Counted from the first letter of the stretch, positions 41,660 through 50,682 are shown. The stretch: 64,000 nucleotides of DNA from Bryobacterales bacterium (GCA_020851555.1 JADZCM010000040.1:18756-82755), one strand, 5' to 3'. Numbers and translations: made by a program. Notes: generated by a model not told the origin, from the sequence alone.

Positions 41660-44473
41660 CTAGAAACTCAGCCTCAAACCCAGTTGCATAACCCTGCCCC
41701 CGCGGCTCCCGATGATCCGGCCGGCATTGGCGTTCGGAGCGCTCTCCGGCCCAATGACCGGGTCCGGGGCGTTCCAGTTGGCGTGGTTCAGGAAGTTCAG
41801 CCCGACCAGGCTCAGTTCCATCGTGGTCTGGGAGGGAAGCGAAACCCGCTTGGTCACCGACAGATCGTTATACTGGCCCCAGGGGTTCCTGAGGGTGGGA
41901 TGCGTGCGGGGACCGTTGCCGGTCGTGAAGTCCGGCGGTTGGTCGAAAGCCGCGGGGTTGAACCACAGCGCAGGACAGGGGTCGTCGACGTGTGGGTTCA
42001 CCCCCTCGACCACGTTGACCCTGAGGCCGGGCACCACGCCGCCAGTGTTATTGAACAGCGGCCGCAGCATGATGGGATCACCGCCGACGACGGAGGTGGA
42101 GCCGCTCACCGCCCAACCCTCCACCAGGCGGCCGCCCCAGCCTCCCACAGCCAGCAGCGGCTTACCCGCGCCGAAAGGCAGCTCGTAGGCATAACTGACG
42201 CCCAAGCGGCGAGGTGAGCTGTAGGCTGTCAGCGACCATTCATTGCGGCGGTTGTAATAGTCCTGCCGTCCGTAGCCTCCCGAGTAGTCGTCCCACTGCC
42301 GCGAGAAATCGAACCGGACATTCAGAACCAGTCCGGCCACGCCTCGCGTCTCGGCGCGCAGGTAGCCTCCCTCGCGCTGGTAGCGGCCGGCCGGCCACAG
42401 GCCGCCGACCTCCAGAGAACGGTACTGCGGGTAGGGCCGGAGCGACCGGTTGAATACGTCGTCATTGAGCTGATCGCGGTAGGCCAGCGCCGAGAGCGGC
42501 ACCGCGTTCGGCCGGACCGCGTTGCTGCCCACGAAGAGATTCCGGCCGGTGTCGAAAGAAAAGCCGGCCGACAGACCCAGCGCGTTCGAAAACCACCGTT
42601 CCACGCTTCCGTCGAAGCCTTGATAGGTCGGCTGAATTCCGGTGGGATCCACAAGGTCGGCGGTCAGGTCGTTCAGAGCCTCGGGCCGGAGGTCGGGCAG
42701 CGGACGCCCGAGAGGCGGTATTCCATCCTCCAAGCGGAAGGCCGGTTCGACCTGGGCGTTGGGCGAAACGTACGACGGCGAGGCATTGAACGCCTGTGTC
42801 GCCCACTGGTTCGAGCTGACATACTCCGTGCCGTAGTCCCGGCCGTAACCCGCGCGCAGCACCAGTTTGGGGTCGCCGCCCGGGTTCCAAGCCACGCCCG
42901 CGCTGGGCTGGAGCTTCAGGTAGCTGGGATGAAACGTGCGGCCGCGCCCCCCGTATCCGGCGACCACCATCGCCCCGGGCCGGCCGTTGGCGGGGTTGAT
43001 CGCGGTCAGGTCCACGGTGGACTGCCGGTCGTATTTCTCCAGACGAGGGCTGAAATGGACCAGGCTCAGGTTAACGGTGAAGGTCAGACCTCTCCGCACC
43101 TCGTACTGTTCGCGCATGGCGGCCGTCCAGTTGTGACGCCGGAAGTAGGATGGCGAGAGGACATAGGTCTTCTCCGCGTACTCGGGGAGTCCCAGCAGGA
43201 AAGTGGCGAAGGCGTGGCCGGTGTTCACAATGCCCGGGAGACCGGTGAGTCCGCTGCCGAAACGGATGAAACCCGCCGGGTACCTGGACGCGAAAGCGTT
43301 CACCTGCTCCCATCGGTGCCGGACCGTGAACCGGAGGCTGTGCCGTTCCAGCCGCAGCGAGTGCGCCCCCTCCCAGAAGTAGGACGACCGGGTGCTCTTC
43401 GACCTCGGTGTGTACCGGCCTGTGCTCACGTAAGGTTCGAAATAGAAAGCCGGGAAGCCCAGCTTGCCGGACCCGCGTAGCCCGATCTTCCCGGCGTAGT
43501 CGGGTTCGCCCTCTTCCCCGCTGGAGGAAATGCTCGTGTCGGCCGCGAAGCGCCCGCTCCAGACCGAACGTGGAGAACCGGTGAGCACGTAGCTAACCAC
43601 TCCGCGGCGGCTTCGGAACGAGCGCGGCGCCGCGCCGGGATTGGCAGCCGAGAGGATGAGCCGTGCTGGCTGTTCCAAACCGTTGGACAGAGCCCCCTCA
43701 ACCGCCACCCTGTGCCGCTGCCGGATGCTGTGGTCGGCGTTGATGATGACCCCATCGGCGTTATTGGTCTCCGGGTCCACCAGGAAGTAATTATTGCGGT
43801 CAAACGGGCCGATTGCCGCGTTGGGCAAGGGGTAGTATCCGAGCAGCGCCTGAGAGATCCGCTCCAGCCTTTCCCCTGGTATCCGGTTCCCCGGAAAGGG
43901 GTCGCGCACATGCTGAAGGTTGCCGGTGGTGACCGGCAGGCCAGGCTGAAACGCCGGATTCAACCGCGTGGCCGAGGGGTCGAAGATGGGAAGCTGTTCT
44001 CCGGCGGCGTCCACCACGCGGCTGAAATCGCCGGCCCTCTCCGGCGGTGTGGGAAGGGTGGCCAGAAACGAGCGCGACGTGTGATCACGCACTCCTTCGT
44101 AGGAGGCCGAAAGGAACGTCCTGCCGGCCCCGTGGTACAGCTTGGGAATGAACAGCGGGCCGGTTATACTGAAGCCGAACTGATTGCGCCGGAGAAGCGA
44201 CTTGCTTCCGCCGCCCTGCCGGATTTCGTGGGGAACCGCGTCAAGAAAATCGTTCCGGAAATTCTCGTAGACCCGGCCGTGCCAGCGGGCCCCCGGCACC
44301 CCGCCCGAGCCGTTCCGCCGCGGGCTGTCGGCTCGCAAGCCAAGGCCGCGGCTCTGGATCTTGAACTCCTCGTAAGCCTTCAACATCTCGGACTGCACAT
44401 CCCTCTGTTGTGGCAGCCCCTGGGACGCGCAGACCAACGCGCAGAGGAGCGAGATAATGAAGCGGTTACGCAT
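41660..44473 (-). CDS. TonB-receptor-like beta-barrel lacking plug and regulatory domain
   Basis: 937 residues. Signal peptide (MRNRFIISLLCALVCASQG), about 35 linker residues, then GARWHGRVYENFRNDFLDA. This aligns with GTNQYHGAFYEFVRND of the full-length receptor at 20.7 kb, where it lies near residue 255. The CarboxypepD_reg domain and the plug, about 200 residues, are therefore absent. The rest follows the Oar barrel (LRRNQFGFSITGPLFIPKLYHG...) and ends in LRLSF, a proper BAM signal. Without a plug it cannot be a gated TonB transporter of the normal kind. Coupled to the VWFA gene. Confidence 0.85.
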   Translation of the reverse strand: MRNRFIISLLCALVCASQGLPQQRDVQSEMLKAYEEFKIQSRGLGLRADSPRRNGSGGVPGARWHGRVYENFRNDFLDAVPHEIRQGGGSKSLLRRNQFGFSITGPLFIPKLYHGAGRTFLSASYEGVRDHTSRSFLATLPTPPERAGDFSRVVDAAGEQLPIFDPSATRLNPAFQPGLPVTTGNLQHVRDPFPGNRIPGERLERISQALLGYYPLPNAAIGPFDRNNYFLVDPETNNADGVIINADHSIRQRHRVAVEGALSNGLEQPARLILSAANPGAAPRSFRSRRGVVSYVLTGSPRSVWSGRFAADTSISSSGEEGEPDYAGKIGLRGSGKLGFPAFYFEPYVSTGRYTPRSKSTRSSYFWEGAHSLRLERHSLRFTVRHRWEQVNAFASRYPAGFIRFGSGLTGLPGIVNTGHAFATFLLGLPEYAEKTYVLSPSYFRRHNWTAAMREQYEVRRGLTFTVNLSLVHFSPRLEKYDRQSTVDLTAINPANGRPGAMVVAGYGGRGRTFHPSYLKLQPSAGVAWNPGGDPKLVLRAGYGRDYGTEYVSSNQWATQAFNASPSYVSPNAQVEPAFRLEDGIPPLGRPLPDLRPEALNDLTADLVDPTGIQPTYQGFDGSVERWFSNALGLSAGFSFDTGRNLFVGSNAVRPNAVPLSALAYRDQLNDDVFNRSLRPYPQYRSLEVGGLWPAGRYQREGGYLRAETRGVAGLVLNVRFDFSRQWDDYSGGYGRQDYYNRRNEWSLTAYSSPRRLGVSYAYELPFGAGKPLLAVGGWGGRLVEGWAVSGSTSVVGGDPIMLRPLFNNTGGVVPGLRVNVVEGVNPHVDDPCPALWFNPAAFDQPPDFTTGNGPRTHPTLRNPWGQYNDLSVTKRVSLPSQTTMELSLVGLNFLNHANWNAPDPVIGPESAPNANAGRIIGSRGGRVMQLGLRLSF

Positions 44474-44562
44474 CTAACATGACTATTCTCTCATACAGGC
44501 GGCGGACGCAATCCACCTCTTCTCTCGGGTTCTCCGGAGGGGTCCGCCCGCTTCCGCGCAGT

Positions 44563-44757
44563 TCAGGCTGAGGTCCCGCAGCGGGCTATCAACCCCTCCA
44601 GGACGTCCAGACGCCGGCGCAGTTGGTCGCGGTAATGCCGGTGATCGGTGTGGCGGATTTCAACCAGCAAGCGGTCGCGTTCTGCCGTCAGCAACCCCGC
44701 CAGGACGGAGCGCTCCTCGTCGTTGAGGTTGAGCCTGTCTGATGTCGTCTCGTTCAT
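44563..44757 (-). CDS. 64-residue acidobacterial-type helical protein
   Basis: Starts MNETTSDRLNLNDEERSVLAG, continues LLTAERDRLLVEIRHTDHRH and YRDQLRRRLDVLEGLIARCG. GGAAGAG lies upstream of the ATG. An all-helical, highly charged protein. The motif VEIRHTDHR.(Y/F)RD.LR.RL...E recurs in small proteins that I recall from acidobacteria and related soil bacteria. Longer openings upstream in the same frame are antisense to lpxD and rejected. Function unknown. Confidence 0.8.
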   Translation of the reverse strand: MNETTSDRLNLNDEERSVLAGLLTAERDRLLVEIRHTDHRHYRDQLRRRLDVLEGLIARCGTSA

Positions 44758-45159
44758 GCGACTCTTCCTTTCACCTGCTGGAATGACGTGCTGCCCTGAG
44801 CCCCTGCCTGTAACTTCGTCAAGCCGGCGCACGGCACGGCGGCAAGCAGTCCGGAGGGCCCCGCGGACAGGGCTGTTGCAGGTTTGTAGCTGAAGCAGGG
44901 GTTCTCGTTCAGGGGCGGGTCCCCACCCTCTCCCAAGGCGGAGGCGCCAGTCCGTTGAGGCCGCATCTGCAACCCTCCCTCCTCTAGCGCCAGTATAGCG
45001 CCGAACAGGCGTAACGGCTTCGGCTCCTTCGCTCCCGCGCGGAGCCGGGCGCGTCACCGCGGTTGATCTCTCCCGAAGACACGTGTTTTCAATGGGCTGG
45101 ACACGCGCCTCCGGACTGCCGGGCGCCGGCCGGGGGGATCCCTGAGGTACCCTGGGTCT
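44758..45159. other. Divergent intergenic region, no gene seen
   Basis: Separates the 64-residue gene (minus) from lpxD (plus). No credible small ORF, tRNA or known RNA motif was found. A TACCCT six bases before the lpxD ATG could be a -10 of a leaderless mRNA. The middle contains GC-rich imperfect repeats only. Confidence 0.5.
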
Positions 45160-46194
45160 ATGAAGCTCAGCGACATCGCGGCCCGGCTCCAGTGTGAGCT
45201 CGCCGGTGACGGCGAGGTCGAAATCACGGGTGTGGCCGGCATGGAGCACGCCGGCCCCAGCGAGCTCACCTTCCTTGCCAATCCGAGGTACGCGCACAAG
45301 GTCAAGGAGACACGCGCCGCCGCAATCCTGGCGGCCGAGCCTATCCGGGGACAGGCCATCGCCTGTCTCGTTTCGGCCAACCCGTACCTGGACTTCGCGC
45401 GCGCCCTGGAACTGTTCTACCGCCCCCCGCGGCCCGCGCCGGGCGTCCATCCGGCCGCGGCCGTCGCCGCCAGTGCAAAGGTGGGCGAGGGAGCTTTCAT
45501 CGGCGCCTTCACGGTGGTGGGCGAGAACGTCACCATTGGAAGAAACGCCGTCCTTCACCCGCATGTCGTCATCTACGAAGGCGCCTCGATCGGAGACGAT
45601 TTCTGCGCCCACTCGCACGCGGTTGTGCGCGAATTCTGCCGCATCGGGCACCGGGTCACCCTCCAGAACGGAGTGGTGGTGGGCGGAGACGGCTTCGGCT
45701 TCGCGCTGCGCAAGGACGGAACGCACTATAAGATCGTCCAGAGCGGCGTCACGGTCATCGAAGACGATGTCGAGATCCAGACTCTGACATCGGTAGACCG
45801 CGCCACGGTTGGCGAAACGCGCGTCAAGCGGGGCGCCAAGATAGACAGCCTGGTCCAGGTGGGTCATGCCTGCGTGGTGGGCGAAGACAACATCATCTGC
45901 GCCCAGACGGGGCTGGCGGGAAGTTCGATCCTGGGACGGAGTGTGCTGTTGGCCGGGCAAGTGGGCGTTTCCGGGCATCTCACCATCCATGACCGGGCGG
46001 TGGTCTACGCGCAGAGCGGCGTTGGAGGCGACGTGGACGCCGGAGCCACCATCTCCGGTTCTCCGGCTTTCGATGCCGCGGTATGGCGCCGCGCCGTGGC
46101 CGCGTTCTCCAAGCTGCCGGAACTCGTCAAGACGGTGCGAGAATTGAAGAAGCGCGTCGAAACACCGGCCGCACCACCTGATTCCACGACATGA
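45160..46194 (+). CDS. lpxD: UDP-3-O-acylglucosamine N-acyltransferase
   Basis: Third step of lipid A synthesis: transfers a hydroxyacyl chain from ACP to the 2-amino group. 344 residues. An N-terminal uridine-binding domain (MKLSDIAARLQCELAGDGEVEITGVAGMEHAGPSELTFLANPRY) is followed by left-handed beta-helix hexapeptides (ASAKVGEGAFIGAFTVVGENVTIGRNAVLHPHV). The catalytic His is in LVQVGHACVVG. The standard lpxA, lpxB and fabZ neighbours are absent; instead the LOG gene overlaps the stop by 4 bp. Proof that the cell makes lipopolysaccharide. Confidence 0.95.
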   Translation: MKLSDIAARLQCELAGDGEVEITGVAGMEHAGPSELTFLANPRYAHKVKETRAAAILAAEPIRGQAIACLVSANPYLDFARALELFYRPPRPAPGVHPAAAVAASAKVGEGAFIGAFTVVGENVTIGRNAVLHPHVVIYEGASIGDDFCAHSHAVVREFCRIGHRVTLQNGVVVGGDGFGFALRKDGTHYKIVQSGVTVIEDDVEIQTLTSVDRATVGETRVKRGAKIDSLVQVGHACVVGEDNIICAQTGLAGSSILGRSVLLAGQVGVSGHLTIHDRAVVYAQSGVGGDVDAGATISGSPAFDAAVWRRAVAAFSKLPELVKTVRELKKRVETPAAPPDSTT

Positions 46195-46988
46195 ACAACC
46201 CCGTCATTCCTCACAACCGCCGTCCACCGGCCTACAAGAACGAGGCTTTCCTGGACACAGCGGACGCCCGCCCGCTGCGCATTCTCTCCGAGTACCTGGA
46301 GCCGCTGTCGCATTTCCGGCGTCACAAGATCCGCGACACCGTTGTTTTTTTCGGCTCCGCCCGGATTGCCGAGGACGGCCCCATGGGCCGCTACTACCGG
46401 GAGGCGCGCGCGCTGGCGCGCATGATGACGGAATGGTCCAACAGCCTGGAGAACTCCAGCCGCCGCTTTGTCGTCTGTACGGGCGGCGGTCCCGGCATCA
46501 TGGAGGCCGCCAACCGCGGGGCGCAGGAGGCGAATGGAAAGACTATTGGCCTGAACATCGGCCTGCCGTTCGAGCAATGGCCCAACCCGTGGGTCAGCCC
46601 GGATCTGTCCTTCGCGTTCCACTACTTCTTCATGCGCAAGTTCTGGTTCGCCTACCTGGCCAAGGCGCTGGTGGTGTTCCCCGGCGGATTCGGCACCCTC
46701 GACGAATTCACCGAACTGCTGACTCTGGCGCAGACCGAGAAACTCGCCAAGAAAATCGTCATCGTCCTCTACGGTTCGAGTTTCTGGAAAGAGGTTCTCA
46801 ATTTCCCTGCCCTGGTGAAGCACGGAATGATCTCCGAGGAGGACCTGGATCTGTTCGAGGTGGCGGACGACCCGGACACCGCCATGCGGATCCTGCGCGA
46901 GGGCCTGACGAAGTACTACCTGGAACCCGAGAAACCGCTGGCCGCCGCGGAGCACGAAACCCCGGCCATCGCCAGGTCCCGGGTGTAG
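46191..46988 (+). CDS. LOG-family (lysine decarboxylase-like) nucleotide phosphoribohydrolase
   Basis: 265 residues, ATGA overlap with lpxD, so translationally coupled. A Rossmann-like fold with signatures GGGPGIMEAANRGAQEA (about residues 100-115) and PGGFGTLDEFTELL (about 160-175), the latter the PGGxGTxxE motif of cytokinin-activating LOG and YgdH/PpnN enzymes. An N-terminal extension of about 40 residues is present. Likely cleaves nucleoside 5'-monophosphates to base and ribose phosphate. YgdH-type members respond to (p)ppGpp in E. coli, but this is a different size class. Confidence 0.9.
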   Translation: MNNPVIPHNRRPPAYKNEAFLDTADARPLRILSEYLEPLSHFRRHKIRDTVVFFGSARIAEDGPMGRYYREARALARMMTEWSNSLENSSRRFVVCTGGGPGIMEAANRGAQEANGKTIGLNIGLPFEQWPNPWVSPDLSFAFHYFFMRKFWFAYLAKALVVFPGGFGTLDEFTELLTLAQTEKLAKKIVIVLYGSSFWKEVLNFPALVKHGMISEEDLDLFEVADDPDTAMRILREGLTKYYLEPEKPLAAAEHETPAIARSRV

Positions 46989-47018
46989 CCGCCGCGGGAG
47001 CGCGCGCCTGCCGCGCGG

Positions 47019-48251
47019 TCAGCGGACCGCGATGAGCGAGATCTGTTCGAGCATGGGCCAGCGGCCGTCCTTGCCGGGCTTCCGCTCCACCGGCGGGCGC
47101 TGCTGGACGGTAGTGCGCGTCGGAAACGGGCTCTGGAAGTAAGAGGCGTAAACGCCGTTCATCTTGGCGAAGTCCTGGATATCGTCCAGGTACACGTTAG
47201 TGCTTACTACGTTCGACAGGTCCATCCCGGCCTCTTCGAGCCCGTCCAGGAGGTTGCGCAGGCTGTAGCGCACCTGGGTCTCCACCGTGTCCGTGTAGAT
47301 TCCCGAATTGGGGCCGGGAATAAACGCCGATTTCGCCGAGCAATACAGGGTGTCGCCGGCGAACACGCAGGGACTGGCCGTGGCGCTGGGCGGCATGTTC
47401 TTCGGGCGCACGCTCCGGCGCGCGGCCAAATCCATGGCGGCCACGCCCGTGAAGGAGATGTTCGCTCCGAAGGGAAGGCTGGCGACGTTGATGGTGGCGC
47501 GGGCCGGCGTGTCGCCGAACTTGAAGCACCTGGCGTACGCGCGGTCCATCTCCGCGGCGCGCAGCGAATCCGTACGGTACGGATTGACGAACACCAGGTG
47601 GTCGAAGCCGATCCCGGCCGCCTTCAGGACGGCTCCCATGCGGTCGAGCGCGAGTTGCGTTTGGGCCGCGGAATCCGCGGGCGCCGCGCCGCCGGCGTCC
47701 AGGCCGAAGCAGCTTGAGACGTACAGCCGGTCCGCCGCCACCACCGCATCGGGAGACGCGCCGGCGGCTCCGCCGGGCAGGCGGATCACCCGCCGCAGAC
47801 CGAGGTCCGTAACCGCAACCGCCGTGATCTCCACCGGAGTTCCAGCCGGGAGTGTCGCGACTCCGAGCACGGCGAGCGCCGGCGCGCCGTCCTTGAAATA
47901 ACCGCGCCAGGCCGCGAGCGCGTCGCCGTAGGATGCCGCGTCCGTCACATAGAGCTGCGCGTACACAAGGTGATCCATGGTCAGGCCGGCGGCTTCTACG
48001 ATCGTCCTGACGTTGTCCAGGGTCTGCCGCACCTGTTCCGCCGTAGTCTTAGGAAATGCGCCAGCCGCATCCAAGGCGCCCTGCCCCGAAACATAGAGGA
48101 ACCGGCCTGCCAGAAGCCCGGGCGTGTAGGGCCCGACGACGTGCGCGCCGGGTGGCGACACCGGCTTCACGTCCGCGGCGCACAACAAGCCGCAGACGCC
48201 CGCCGGCAGCGCAAACCGCAGGATGGATGCGATGATTCGTCCGTTTCTCAT
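47019..48251 (-). CDS. Exported protein with three tandem Rid (YjgF) domains
   Basis: 410 residues. N-terminal signal region (ILRFALPAGVCGLLCAAD), then Rid-like domains at about 32-150, 157-275 and 285-410. The Arg that anchors substrate in RidA aligns with Leu in domain 1 (APALAV), Arg251 in domain 2 (PARATINV) and Arg379 in domain 3 (FPTRTTV). The acidic residue of the usual IEIEAIA strand is Glu141 in domain 1 but lost in domain 2. Free RidA forms trimers, so one chain may mimic a whole trimer. Imine deaminase activity and target are unproven. Confidence 0.85.
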   Translation of the reverse strand: MRNGRIIASILRFALPAGVCGLLCAADVKPVSPPGAHVVGPYTPGLLAGRFLYVSGQGALDAAGAFPKTTAEQVRQTLDNVRTIVEAAGLTMDHLVYAQLYVTDAASYGDALAAWRGYFKDGAPALAVLGVATLPAGTPVEITAVAVTDLGLRRVIRLPGGAAGASPDAVVAADRLYVSSCFGLDAGGAAPADSAAQTQLALDRMGAVLKAAGIGFDHLVFVNPYRTDSLRAAEMDRAYARCFKFGDTPARATINVASLPFGANISFTGVAAMDLAARRSVRPKNMPPSATASPCVFAGDTLYCSAKSAFIPGPNSGIYTDTVETQVRYSLRNLLDGLEEAGMDLSNVVSTNVYLDDIQDFAKMNGVYASYFQSPFPTRTTVQQRPPVERKPGKDGRWPMLEQISLIAVR

Positions 48252-48281
48252 GATGTCCTCCGCGTCCGGCGGCCGGCCGGA

Positions 48282-49385
48282 TCAGGCGGACGGCATTTCC
48301 TCGTTGGCCCGCTCGATGAGCGCCTGCAAGTAGCCGATCGTGTAGACCTGCCCCAGAGGGCCGCTGCCCACCATGCGGGGAAAGTGGTCGCCGATGAGCA
48401 CGCCGTCGAAGTTCACCTTGCGCAGCGCCCGCATCACCTTGTACATGTCCATGTAGCCCTCGTTGAGATAGGTCTCGTAGAAGTGAGGCAGCGGCGCGCT
48501 GACGTTGCGGAAGTGAACGACGAAAAGCTTCTTGATCCCGCCGAAGTACTCGATGGTTTCAAGCACATTGCGGCCCATGCTGGCGCCGCCCTCCAGCCAC
48601 GAGCCCACGCAGAGGCCCATCCCGATGTTGGGACTGTCGGCGATCTCGAGCGCGCGCTTGTATCCCTCGAAGCTGCTGAAGATGCAGCGCGGAACGTTGC
48701 CCAAGGTGAGTCCCGGGGGATCATCGGTATGCACGCCGATCCGGACGCCGGTCTCTTCGGCGACGGGTTTGATCGCCTTGGCGAAGTACTCCCAGGCCTT
48801 CCACAACTCGTCTTCAGTGTAGCGGCGCTCGAAGGGTCCGTTGTGATTGGAACCCGCGGCCGACGGCGCTTTGCCGGCGTCAAATGCGCGGCAGACCGCT
48901 CCCCCGCGGTTGGTCTCGTTGGGTGTGCTCCAGACCCCGTTGGCCATGTGAGCGTAAAGCTGCGTCCGGATGCCCACGGCCGCGAGCGCCCGCAGATTCC
49001 GCTTGAACTCCTCGATCTTCTCGTCCCGGCCGGGCAGGCCCAGGGTGATCTCGGCCACGTTGTGAACGCCGCCATTGCCGATCTTGGCGACCTTCAGGCC
49101 CGCGGCGGCCACGGTGCTCACGGTGGCCTGGTAACGGTCGGGGCTGGTCCAGATGTTGACGTATTCCATGCCGAGCTGCTTAGCGAGTTGCAGAGTCTGC
49201 GGGTTCAGGTCGCTGATCTGCATCGAGTGCTGAATCGCCCACTTCATGGGGGGCCTGCCGAGGCCCGCATAGGAAGCCGGTTCCCGCCCCTGGCCCGACG
49301 CCCTTGAGACCGCTCCTGCCATCAGGCCGGAGGCCACCGCTCCGGCCGTAGCCTTGCCGAAACCACGTCTGCCGATCATCATCAT
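48282..49385 (-). CDS. Tat-exported TIM-barrel protein, mannonate dehydratase-like
   Basis: 367 residues. A GGGGAGGACG Shine-Dalgarno fixes the ATG run. Tat signal RRGFGKATAGAVASGLMAGA. The barrel shows UxuA-like stretches: MKWAIQHSMQISDL, VRIGVHTDDPPGLTLGNVPRCIFSS (HxDDPP of mannonate dehydratase), GMGLCVGSWLEGG and LFVVHFRNV. The Asp/His residues could bind a divalent metal. UxuA is cytoplasmic in E. coli, so a Tat signal is unusual, although many acidobacterial sugar-isomerase-type proteins carry one (from memory). Downstream of the Rid gene by orientation, probably upstream in transcription. Confidence 0.84.
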   Translation of the reverse strand: MMMIGRRGFGKATAGAVASGLMAGAVSRASGQGREPASYAGLGRPPMKWAIQHSMQISDLNPQTLQLAKQLGMEYVNIWTSPDRYQATVSTVAAAGLKVAKIGNGGVHNVAEITLGLPGRDEKIEEFKRNLRALAAVGIRTQLYAHMANGVWSTPNETNRGGAVCRAFDAGKAPSAAGSNHNGPFERRYTEDELWKAWEYFAKAIKPVAEETGVRIGVHTDDPPGLTLGNVPRCIFSSFEGYKRALEIADSPNIGMGLCVGSWLEGGASMGRNVLETIEYFGGIKKLFVVHFRNVSAPLPHFYETYLNEGYMDMYKVMRALRKVNFDGVLIGDHFPRMVGSGPLGQVYTIGYLQALIERANEEMPSA

Positions 49386-49454
49386 CCGTCCTCCCCGCAC
49401 AACCGACCATCATGACAGCGGCGAGCCGGCTGTTCAAGGTCCGGGCGCGTCCGT

Positions 49455-49460
49455 TAAACT
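49455..49460 (+). promoter_or_regulatory. Candidate -10 box of a leaderless esterase promoter
   Basis: TAAACT exactly 7 nt before the ATG. A weak -35, TTCAAG, lies 16 bp upstream. No Shine-Dalgarno is visible. Confidence 0.45.
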
Positions 49461-49467
49461 GGGTCGC

Positions 49468-50682
49468 ATGAATTCACGCAGAGTCGTTTCTCAAGGGCTG
49501 CGGCGCTGCGCCGGCGTCAGCCTGCTCGGATTGCTCGCGAGTGCGGTTCTGGTCTTCGCTCAGGGTGCGCCCGCCGGGCGCGGGGTCCAGGCCGGCCAGC
49601 CCGGCAGGGGGCCGGCCGAAACACTCGTCTCTCCGGAGGTTCACCCGGACCGCACGGTTACGTTCCGGCTCTATGCCCCCAAAGCGGCCGAGGTCACGAT
49701 CACGGGCGACTGGATGGCTACCCTCGAGGCGCGCACGGGCGGAACCGCCAAGATGACCAGGAGTGCTGATGGCGTGTGGTCCTTCACGTCGCCGCCGCTG
49801 GAGCCCACGGTTCACCTCTATTTCTTCACGCTGGACGGCCTCAACATCGCCGACCCGGTAAACCCCTTCATCAAGCTGCGCAACCGGACTTCGGGAAGTC
49901 TGGTGGAGGTTCCCGGCAGTCCGCCGCCGGTCTGGCAATTGCAGCAGACGCCGCGCGGCACTGTCGATATCAACTGGCGCCGTTCGGCGGTTTACAACGA
50001 CGAACATCCGTTTGCCGTGTACCTTCCGCCCGGCTATCGTACCGGCTCAGCCCGGTACCCGGTGCTCTACCTCGTGCACGGCGGCGGCGATATCTTCAGC
50101 AGTTGGGTGACTCCGGGCGCCGCCAATGTGATCCTGGACAACCTGATCGCGCAGAAGAAGGCCGTGCCCATGATCATCGTCATGCCCTACAACGGGAGCA
50201 ACTATCCGAATCTTCCCCTGGAGCAGGGCGGAGCCGCGGGCAACGCCGCCGCGCGCTTCGAACAGTACCTGCTCAAGGAACTGATTCCTTACGTTGATGC
50301 GAATTACCGGACTCTCGCCGATCGCAAGAACCGGGCGATGGCCGGTCTTTCCGCGGGCGGCGGCGCGACATACAACGTGGGATTGAAGCACACCGGACTG
50401 TTCAGCCAGTTCGGGTTCTTCAGCTCCGGCGCAATCACGGGTGAAGCGGCGGCCCGGTATCCGGAACTCGCCAGCGCGAAGGCGGCGGCGGGAAAACTGG
50501 ACCTGATCTGGATCAGCTACGGAAGACAGGATCCGAACTACAAGGGTGCGGAGGCCTTCAGCGCCGCGCTCACTAAGAACGGCGTCAAGCACACCTACGT
50601 AACCCGTGACGGCGGGCACGTGTGGCCGGTGTGGCGGTGGTCGCTGGCGGAATTTGCGCCGCTGCTGTTCCGCAACAGGTGA
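49468..50682 (+). CDS. Secreted esterase with N-terminal E-set domain
   Basis: 404 residues. Signal peptide of about 31 residues ending VFAQG. An Ig-like E-set/CBM48 domain (about 55-150, SPEVHPDRTVTFRLYAPKAAEVTITGDW) is followed by an alpha/beta hydrolase of the esterase D/enterochelin esterase type. The nucleophile Ser is in MAGLSAGGGA, the acid lies near YGRQDPNYKG, and the final His is in RDGGHVWPVW. Related enzymes remove feruloyl or acetyl groups from plant polysaccharide. The leaderless-type promoter precedes it. Confidence 0.9.
   Translation: MNSRRVVSQGLRRCAGVSLLGLLASAVLVFAQGAPAGRGVQAGQPGRGPAETLVSPEVHPDRTVTFRLYAPKAAEVTITGDWMATLEARTGGTAKMTRSADGVWSFTSPPLEPTVHLYFFTLDGLNIADPVNPFIKLRNRTSGSLVEVPGSPPPVWQLQQTPRGTVDINWRRSAVYNDEHPFAVYLPPGYRTGSARYPVLYLVHGGGDIFSSWVTPGAANVILDNLIAQKKAVPMIIVMPYNGSNYPNLPLEQGGAAGNAAARFEQYLLKELIPYVDANYRTLADRKNRAMAGLSAGGGATYNVGLKHTGLFSQFGFFSSGAITGEAAARYPELASAKAAAGKLDLIWISYGRQDPNYKGAEAFSAALTKNGVKHTYVTRDGGHVWPVWRWSLAEFAPLLFRNR

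Noticed and set aside
44758..45990. Minus-strand frame extending the 64-residue protein to 475 residues
   Set aside because: The extra part is antisense to lpxD and the divergent promoter region. The ATG with GGAAGAG upstream defines the short gene.
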